Shown piece by piece: positions 57,037 through 64,000 of a stretch of 64,000 bases of DNA. Source of the stretch: Ectobius pallidus. Lineage: Eukaryota; Arthropoda; Insecta; Blattodea; Ectobiidae. The DNA lies in assembly GCA_964059195.1 (NCBI GenBank), contig CAXKWD010000009.1, positions 44,115,160-44,179,159 of the forward strand, written 5' to 3'. Below the pieces are notes generated by a model, which worked only from the letters and a program-made list of their open reading frames with translations, was not told the DNA's origin and did no database searches. Made by a program: the position numbers and the translations under genes. Every line of letters begins with the position of its first letter. The stretch's first letter is position 1.

Positions 57037-57533
57037 AGTATTATTATGATCGATTACATGATTGTACGAATATAATATTTTATAAGTTTAGAAGTTAATA
57101 TTGCTTATTGCATATTTTATGCCAAATATATAATTATAAGCCTAATTAAAACACTGTTATTAGATAACGTTAGAGACCTACATTTTAAGAATAGGCCTAA
57201 TAGTTTCCGGTATCAGATTACTCATGAATAAACCCAAGGCTTCGTTGTTCCTTGGCACAAAATAATACGTAGGCCTATAGAAAAACAGCTCTTCCCCGAT
57301 GTAATATTCTTATGATATATTGAAGATTGCCCTAACGTAAAACAGAGTAATCGCAAACAAATATTGTTCTGTTATTTTCTTGTTCTATATTTTTGAAAAA
57401 ATTATCTCTCAAAATCTATCCTTGTATAAACTCTTCTCCACTCGTTCGGCGAAAAGATTTGCCATCCGCTGTACGTTACTGTATTTCAACATTCCTTAAT
57501 TATTAAGTGCCCGTATGGTCTTTATGAGATTGT

Positions 57534-57730
57534 GTGCGGAACGGGAAAATGTCTGTCCGTCCGTCTGTCCGTACATGTGTCTTTACGCGCGATAACTCAA
57601 ATACGCTTTATCGGGTTTTCATAAAACTTGGTATACACATTTATAACGTCCACGGGAAAAAGCCTATTGATATTGGACCAAATCGGTTGTCCGGTACCGG
57701 AGTAATACCCAATATAGTGCCTATTTTTAT
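57534..57730 (+). repeat. dispersed repeat family A, copy 4
   Basis: Begins with a GTCT/GTCC run (57550-57572), then 'cgataactcaaatacgcttta', 'ataaaacttggtatacacat', 'ttataacgtcc' and 'ggaccaaatcggttg'. One frame encodes DNSNTLYRVF and KLGIHIYNVHGKKPIDI, the same peptide as the minus-strand copy at 19395. Confidence 0.7.
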
Positions 57731-57884
57731 GGTAATATTTAAGAAAGAATTTATCAAATGCAAATCAGTTATCATGACATGCTGTTTTAGAGTGTCCGTA
57801 TACGGCTTTGGAAGTCTCAATACAGTTAGCTATGACAAATAACAATATTTCTTTACATACGCTTATCAAATTAGACTGTTGAAC

Positions 57885-57985
57885 TGAGCGAAGTGCCCGT
57901 GGTGGTAATGTTTTGGACTAGCATTCTGGAGGTGCTTAGTTCAAATCCCGATTCCGGCCAATTTGACATTTTTTTTTTTTTTTTA
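57885..57985 (+). mobile_element. tRNA-derived SINE (copy 2)
   Basis: 'cgtggtggtaatg' (box-A-like), 'cttagttcaaatcccgattc' (box B), then 'cggccaatttgac' and a T run. The 3' word is shared with the SINE at 5168. Confidence 0.55.
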
Positions 57986-57989
57986 ATTT

Positions 57990-59570
57990 TTATGTGAGTG
58001 TGACTTAAATTATGACAAATATGTATAGTTCTGCTGATGCTGGACGATTTTAATGCGATTTTTTTAAAACTATACCTTTCTTCTTCCGTAAGCCCCGCTT
58101 AATGAATTAGTTTGGAGCTTAACTTGGAAAACAGTTAAACAACATTTTCTGCATATCATAATTGCAATTATAACTGATTAAACAAAAGCATTCTGGCACT
58201 AAGTTACATCAGTTTATCTGATTTTATTTTTTTATAAATTTGGCCTACTTGGAAGTACCGCAGAAAAACAAACCTGATTAGCTTTAATATTTATCTGTAT
58301 CAGTATGTTCCTTAGCTAATTCATTTTATTGATCATTTAAATAATAGCTGTTTCCAGTACTGCACTGTCCATTTCAGAGGATGTCCTCTTTTCCTGCTGT
58401 CACCTGAATGTCCAGATGCCCCTGTGTATCTGCATACTGTACATCTATATGCGATTATGAAATGGTAATGAAGATAATGTAGGAAGCTGATGGTCATAAA
58501 TTAAGGCAACCATGGTGACCGGGACCATTGAGTTGACAGTTAGTAGGCTTAATTTAATCTGAGGTGACAAGTTACGGCCATCATCGACTTGCCCTCACCT
58601 TCCTCTCCTGTTTTTACAAACCAAATTTAATATGGATGAGAGTCGTAAATTTGAGGATAATGTGAAAAGCATATTGTGCGATTCGTAGGCACCCTGTATC
58701 GAACCAAGAGGGCCATTAATGCCGGGGGAATCATAAATTTGAAGAGGCGGGCGGGGAGGTTGTGTAGTAATATTGTGTGGGGAATGTTTTTCAGGAAGAC
58801 GCATTGTGGGCTTTGGAAACGAGCCATGGCAGCCGGTACCGATCCACTCACACAGAAAAAGGAGGAGCAAGGTTAATTTAATTGGGAAGGGAATCCCTGA
58901 GTGTCGTCAGCGACTGTCCCACAGTGCCTATTTTACCAGTTCAGTACAAAAAGCTCGTGGGTACAATCGGGTTTTCTTTTTATGCCTCTCTTTTTTCGAA
59001 ATAAATCAGTTAAAGAAACAATAACATTGTAGACTTAAAATTTCTTTACCCGTGTGTCCTGAATTTTCATATGAGGAAATTTCTCACATTTTATTTTCAT
59101 ATCATTGTGACTAAAATAAGAATTTAATGTTTTAGAGACAGATATCTCTGGAATATTGATATCGTATGTTGAGAAAGTCAGCATTCAAATTTTAAAAAAA
59201 AATAAAAGTCAAATTAAAAAAAATAAAAGTCAAATTTAAAAAAATGACAATTTCATCTACCTCACTGTTAAAAATTAGATAATTTCAGTTCTTTCTCTCT
59301 ATTTCTCTATCTCTATCGCTCTCTCTTTCACTCTCAAGGACATACTTTTAAAGGGGTCCTGGGGTCTGGATCCCTCAAAATATAAGCTTTTTGAAGCATT
59401 AGAACAAATCAATGTTTTTAAAGCATTAGAACAAATTTATGTTTTTTGTCGCACAGGAAGGGAAACATGTCAGTAATTTATGGTCAATCAGTTTAGGAAC
59501 TCCCCCAAACACGAATTTCTAAACACGTGCTTGCTGTCTCCTCTATCTATCTACCTCTCTTTCTCAAGAA
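57990..59570. other. anonymous sequence
   Basis: No supported gene. Overlapping frames on both strands at 58595-58876 have no domain. A 29-bp tandem pair ('agcattagaacaaat' type) lies at 59394-59452. Confidence 0.4.
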
Positions 59571-59571
59571 A

Positions 59572-59648
59572 CTGCTTGAAATGGTTTACACTTTTCAGCA
59601 ACAGAAATTGATCCATTTCAATTGTAAAGTGTAAACCATTTCAAGTAG
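59572..59648. repeat. 26-bp inverted repeat beside LINE fragment
   Basis: 59572-59597 and 59623-59648 are reverse complements with two mismatches (core TTGAAATGGTTTACACTTT), 25-nt spacer. The right arm abuts the LINE fragment at 59649. Confidence 0.85.
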
Positions 59649-59759
59649 TTTGCGGATGACGTAGTTCTGATGTTTGACAATGAGGATAGACTACAAATGG
59701 GCATAAATCAACTCAACAATATTTGTAAAATGAATAATGTGATCATCTCCAAAATTAAA
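59649..59759 (+). pseudogene. LINE reverse transcriptase fragment (FADD)
   Basis: Thirty-seven codons read FADDVVLMFDNEDRLQMGIN and on through NNICKMNNVIIS without a stop. FADD is the catalytic box of non-LTR reverse transcriptases and the following residues fit the usual FADD...L...L...MNISK pattern. Nothing recognisable lies on either side, so this is an isolated scrap. Confidence 0.8.
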
Positions 59760-59764
59760 GGATG

Positions 59765-61245
59765 TACTAGAGATGAACCCTTAGCCTCCAGCCATGAAGT
59801 TAACCAGTAGACCACAAAGGTGGTCATATTTTCCATAAAAATATATAGGCTATTTTTTCATTTTAAATATCTGCTCAAAAATTTGAAAAATATGCTCCGA
59901 TCAGTGAAGTATTCTCTAAGTAAGTTTAATACTTTACGTTCTCTTGTTAGCTTAAATGCATTATAAATTTAAGAAAAAATAGTAAAAGTCGTTCAAATTA
60001 AATTATAAAACTTAAGAAAAAGGTTAATGCATTAAATTTTAGTAAATTGGAAAGGAAGCTTTAATGTTATACAATCAGGTTCCTAAAACATATGCTATGT
60101 ATAGTCGATTCTCAAAATATTCACTTAGCCAAACATGATGTAAACTTTTGAATTAACAGAGATTTGCACAATATTTAATATCTGTTAGAAATATGTCATT
60201 AAAACTGTGACTAGAGTGTATTTTTAAAAATATTATTAACGAAACTTGTCGTTCTGTTGCCTTGAAATCTGATAACAAGTTAACAGAGTATCTTCCATTG
60301 GATCATAATAAAGCAAAACGACAGATTCATCTTCCTGAACTGAAACGTCACTTATTAATATCCTTTGTTTTCGAACTGGTGACTAGGCTTGCTTACACCC
60401 AGTATCAAGATCGAACTCCGTAATATGAATAGCGAGCTCAATGAGAGAAACATGAGACATTACAGCACGTACTCTCCATGATTTCAAAAATGCTGTTACT
60501 GTTCTCACTATAGTGGATATTTAATCCACTCAAAATGGAGAGAGAGAGAGAGAGAGAGGAAAAAAGCACGCGTTGCACTTCAATTTTACAGCCACCTACC
60601 AAAGTTAGCGCTCGAGTCATAAAATTGATAGCGTCGTTTTCGTCTTGTGGGTTAAAATCGATCAATATGGGGTAGAACGTTCATGTGGAAGTGCAAGTGT
60701 TAAGGTCTTAACATCTCGGAATAGTATTAACTTAAAAGCGCTAGTTTTCTCCTTGTTTCCTGACTTATCTGCTCATTATATAGTCTAATTCCTGGAATTT
60801 TACTCCCCTTCACGAAGTAACAATCGCAGAGGATTTCATAAAAGCTACAAGACAGGAATTTTAATAAACACCATCATTACAGTCATAATATATTAAAAGT
60901 AGCGCCTTTCCATGAGCCACAATACAACCTACACATCCTCACAAACATAATTATTGTACTAAAGTTATCAGATACCAGGCGTTGTGATTACCGTCTGTGA
61001 TATGACGAATGAGTATCATCTTATTGATAAGGACAAAAAATATGCCATGAATTGCTTTTAAGAAGATTGTTTCACGAGTAAAACTGATACCATTGAGCTA
61101 GATTTGATTTACAACACCTTAACAGTTACATTTGGATCGTTACATTTGTTATGAATGGCATCAACAAGATACAGTTTCGGGAATATAGGTTTCCAGGTGT
61201 GGGTACGCTTGCCCGTTCAGTTCGAAGTCTCTCGACTCATTAGCT
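59765..61245. other. anonymous sequence
   Basis: No supported gene; an (AG)n tract at 60538-60558. Confidence 0.4.
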
Positions 61246-61250
61246 TTACC

Positions 61251-62378
61251 CTGTAGAGCAGGGGAAGTCAACTACGTCTTGTGATGACGTTTGTGGAGCA
61301 AGAGCATGCGGATCCCTTGTGTGTGACGTCAGCAAGAGCGCGCGGTAGTAGGGGTGTTTAGAGTACGCTAGAGCTAGCTCTAGCTCTGTGGGTAGAACAA
61401 CTTCTTGTTGGAAATGCAGAGCATTTTTCAAAGTTAATGCAAGTACGCGATCCTGATAGTGTTCTCTTTGCAGAACATGTGTTAGTTCTGCAAAAAATTC
61501 TTCTTCAGTTCGAATCGAGGTTTCAGGATGTGGAAAACCTTTCTCCAATGTTTAAACTTTTTGCTACCCCATATTCAGTTAATGTCAAAGACGTTCCTTG
61601 CCGGTATCAGTTGGAACTGCTAAACTTACAATGCGACGATCTGTTAAAGGACAAATACGAACGTAAAGTGGTCTTGGGTAACTTTTACAGAAATTTCTCT
61701 GAAACCAGATTCCCGAAACTTGCCGCACGAATATTATGTAATTTTGGATCGACATATGTGGCCGAACAATTTTTTTCACTACCGGTAATGAAATGTGCAA
61801 AGCTCAAATCAAGAAGTACATTGTCAAATCACAACCTAAATGTAGTCTTCGATTAAATATTGCTCAAACATTACGTCCCAACATTGATAAACTTGTTAAA
61901 GAAAAAAAGAGACAGGAAAGTCAGAAAATTGTTACTGTAATCTTGTATCATCTAAGGTGCAGATGAGCTTGTATGGTAATTAATTCAGTTCATTTTTTAA
62001 ATTATTTTTATAGTAGTGAATTATGTTAATTCAAATGATAGTATTTTCTATTTTTGTCAAAGAACATAGATTTTGTGGAAAGACAATTGTTCTCACAGAA
62101 TAGAAAAATAGTATTATTTATAATATGTTAAACTACTGTGCTGTAATTAACCAATAAACTATCAAGAAAATCGATTGATGTTTCATTAACTCGGAAACAC
62201 GTATTACGTAAGTTCTAACCCCCTAAATTCCCGCTGCCCGCAATACTAATGCCCCTCTCTTCCCCCCTGTTCACTAATGCCCCCACTTCACATACTCCAC
62301 GCAGAGGTATTACGCGAGCAGTCAGAGCAGAAAGCAGTGACGTCACAGAGCAACCTTCTGTCTTCCCCTGCTGTAGAG
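61251..62378 (+). mobile_element. hAT element with 8-bp target duplication
   Basis: The element 61259-62370 (1,112 bp) begins CAGGGGAAGTC and ends, on the minus strand, CAGGGGAAGAC. It is flanked by perfect CTGTAGAG repeats (61251-61258, 62371-62378), fitting nTnnnnAn. Inside lies only the C-terminal part of a transposase, so it is an internal-deletion copy needing transposase from elsewhere. Confidence 0.95.
61437..61920 (+). pseudogene. hAT transposase C-terminal fragment
   Basis: The 139-codon frame 61437-61856 reads FESRFQDVENLSPMFKLFAT, then LQCDDLLKDKY, FPKLAARILCNFGSTYVAEQ, FFSLPVMKCAKLKSRSTLSN and HNLNVVF. These blocks are typical of ZBED/GTF2IRD2-like hAT transposases (FGSTYVCEQ.FS.MK..KS..R..L.D.HL). 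A frame change near 61840 leads into IAQTLRPNIDKLVKEKK, the family's usual C-terminus. The N-terminal BED finger and the first catalytic residues are missing. The start codon of the frame has no special meaning. Confidence 0.88.
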
Positions 62379-62379
62379 A

Positions 62380-64000
62380 CTTGTAAGTGAGCAGTTCAAG
62401 TAAGGCCAAGGGAACTTTCAGTACTTTATTCGTGGGTGATCAGTGCTAGCAAACTGACTTAACTGACTTAACAGACACGATATCGTGGCATTAAGACATC
62501 ATCGAACTGAGGTTTCACCCTCTTTCCTACATCTCATGGTCATAGATACCACCAACCGCAAATGAAAATCTATAGCGTGGGATACCTGCCTCTGCCAATC
62601 GTATCGTTGGACAACAGACCTCCGACCGACTATACTCAACCTAGATAAAGCTTGGGAGGTGGCTCTTATTTTTCGGGACTAAATTTGTTCACAGGTAGCA
62701 TTTCATTCTGCCAGGGCACGGCGTCCACCTGTACTCGTCAAAGAAGAGTCCGAAGAAATCTGTAAACTAAGAAAACCCCAATAAGGCGATAATCAGATCC
62801 AGTTAGCATGTATTTGCAACACTCACCATGTTTCAAGTATCATGTTTTCAGATGTCGATTCAAACAATCCTATAAGAATTCAGACACTACGATACGGGAT
62901 CCACGGGCTATATTCAAATGCGTCAGGGCAACGGGGTTGGTATTCGATACAAGCGCACATTTTTCGGAGTATTGTGAGAACGCTAACAGCGAACTCTCCT
63001 TTGCTATCCTTAGCCCGCTTTAAATCTTAGTAGGCCTAGTAACTCGATCATCTCTTACTCCAAGCTCCTCTTTCAATCAAATTCCTGTTGATGATGTATA
63101 CTCTTTATGGCATACCTTTCTGTCATACTTCCGTCCGATTTCTAAGAAGAGTCAAGTAACAATGCGTTAATGCATATTATTGGATTAGGCAGTGTAGGAG
63201 CACCATGAACTCCAGGTTGCACGCACGAGCTGGTAAAAATATGAGATGACTCTGGCAAGCTGAGTACAACACACTAAATCGTTTTATCACGATTAATACG
63301 AGTAATCGAAGTCACTCAACACTATGTACTTTATACCGAGCTCGCGCATGCGCATTGGATATATGCCAGCATTTAACACCACATTTAACACGATTATCTA
63401 GAATTTCCACTTTCATACAAACGAGAAGACCCATCAGGACAATCTTCAGCATTTCAACGCCTTTTCGAAAAAGGACACTTGTTATAAAAACTTTTCCATT
63501 GAAATTATTTCAGCTTCCAGCTCTTTAAGTTACGTAAAAAAAAAATCTCGTGAACACCAAATAGGCTAATGTCTGCGCACAAATAGGTGCGGAAATATGT
63601 CTGTGTGTGTGTCTCTAGGTGTGTAGGACCTACCTGTTAGCAACTTAGCTCCAGAACGGATAATCGTATGAAACTAAATTTTATATTTGGGTTAAATACC
63701 TGGTGAGACACGGAGATTGGTGATGACTTTCTCTTATTTTTAAGTGGGCTTTACATGACTATCCCACTCATACGCCGCGTGTTTGATATTGACCAATAAC
63801 GTTTAGCAATTCCTCGGATATTGACCAATCACGGCCGTTTATCTTGCAATATTCTTGTAGGAATCGCGAGGATGGCATTTTATCGCGGTAAAATGTGCTG
63901 CTCGTTACCGGAGACACTAAGCGGCATGAAATCAGATTATTTTATACAACATAACTTGTTTGGAAATTGAAATGATAGAAATGTACATATATTAAGAACA
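62380..64000. other. anonymous sequence
   Basis: No supported gene; short frames at 62808-63030 show no domain. A small (GT)n tract lies near 63600. Confidence 0.4.

Noticed and set aside
58595..58876. Overlapping frames on both strands of about 70-90 codons
   Set aside because: Three competing frames over the same DNA without motifs point to a moderately GC-rich non-coding stretch.
61246..61548. Minus-strand 100-codon frame
   Set aside because: It opposes the hAT transposase fragment and has no domain of its own.

Overview
This is AT-rich, repeat-dense animal nuclear DNA, most likely from an insect. A cockroach or termite (Blattodea) is my guess, from the style of the transposases, the LINE tail and the recurring 'taggcctat' words; I could not test this. 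I found no convincing host protein-coding gene, rRNA, or intact tRNA gene. Essentially everything I can name is a mobile element or the remains of one.

Layout. 1-9.5 kb: a scrap of Tc1-like transposase, one copy of a dispersed repeat ('family B'), a long inverted-repeat element, a tRNA-headed SINE, a 160-bp hAT MITE with perfect target duplication, a pogo-like MITE, and the first of three copies of an unnamed repeat ('family C'). 9.5-11.8 kb: a broken IS630/Tc1/mariner-type transposase (minus strand) split by a 940-bp hAT element (plus strand) with a perfect 8-bp target duplication. 11.8-24 kb: mostly anonymous sequence with a LINE 3' end, two copies of 'family A' and a fragment of another transposon-like gene. 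24.2-34.8 kb: the centrepiece, an 8,369-bp Ty3/Gypsy-type LTR retrotransposon (minus strand) with 823-bp LTRs that look identical, a 4-bp target duplication, and open gag and pol. It lies between inverted copies of another repeat ('family D') and next to a hAT remnant and a foldback element. 35-54 kb: more dispersed repeats, a hammerhead-ribozyme-like segment, and a 2.93-kb DNA transposon (itself carrying a LINE tail) inserted in family B. 54-64 kb: a perfect 2 x 114-bp palindrome with a complete hammerhead-like fold in each arm, a pogo-like deletion derivative, another family A copy, a SINE, a LINE RT scrap, and a hAT deletion derivative with perfect target duplication.

How the parts work together. 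In the Gypsy element, Gag (685 aa) and Pol (PR-RT-RNaseH-INT, 1186 aa from its first Met) lie in different frames. A slippery U UUA AAC heptamer sits directly before the gag stop. Seven bases further on is a 10-bp stem whose loop can pair with a downstream hexamer, forming an H-type pseudoknot. This is a full -1 frameshift signal and explains how Pol is made. The other elements are non-autonomous or broken and would need transposase or RT supplied elsewhere in the genome.

The most unusual signals are the paired hammerhead-like ribozymes in the palindrome, a related motif at 39.9 kb with the same odd extra U, and the frameshift pseudoknot.
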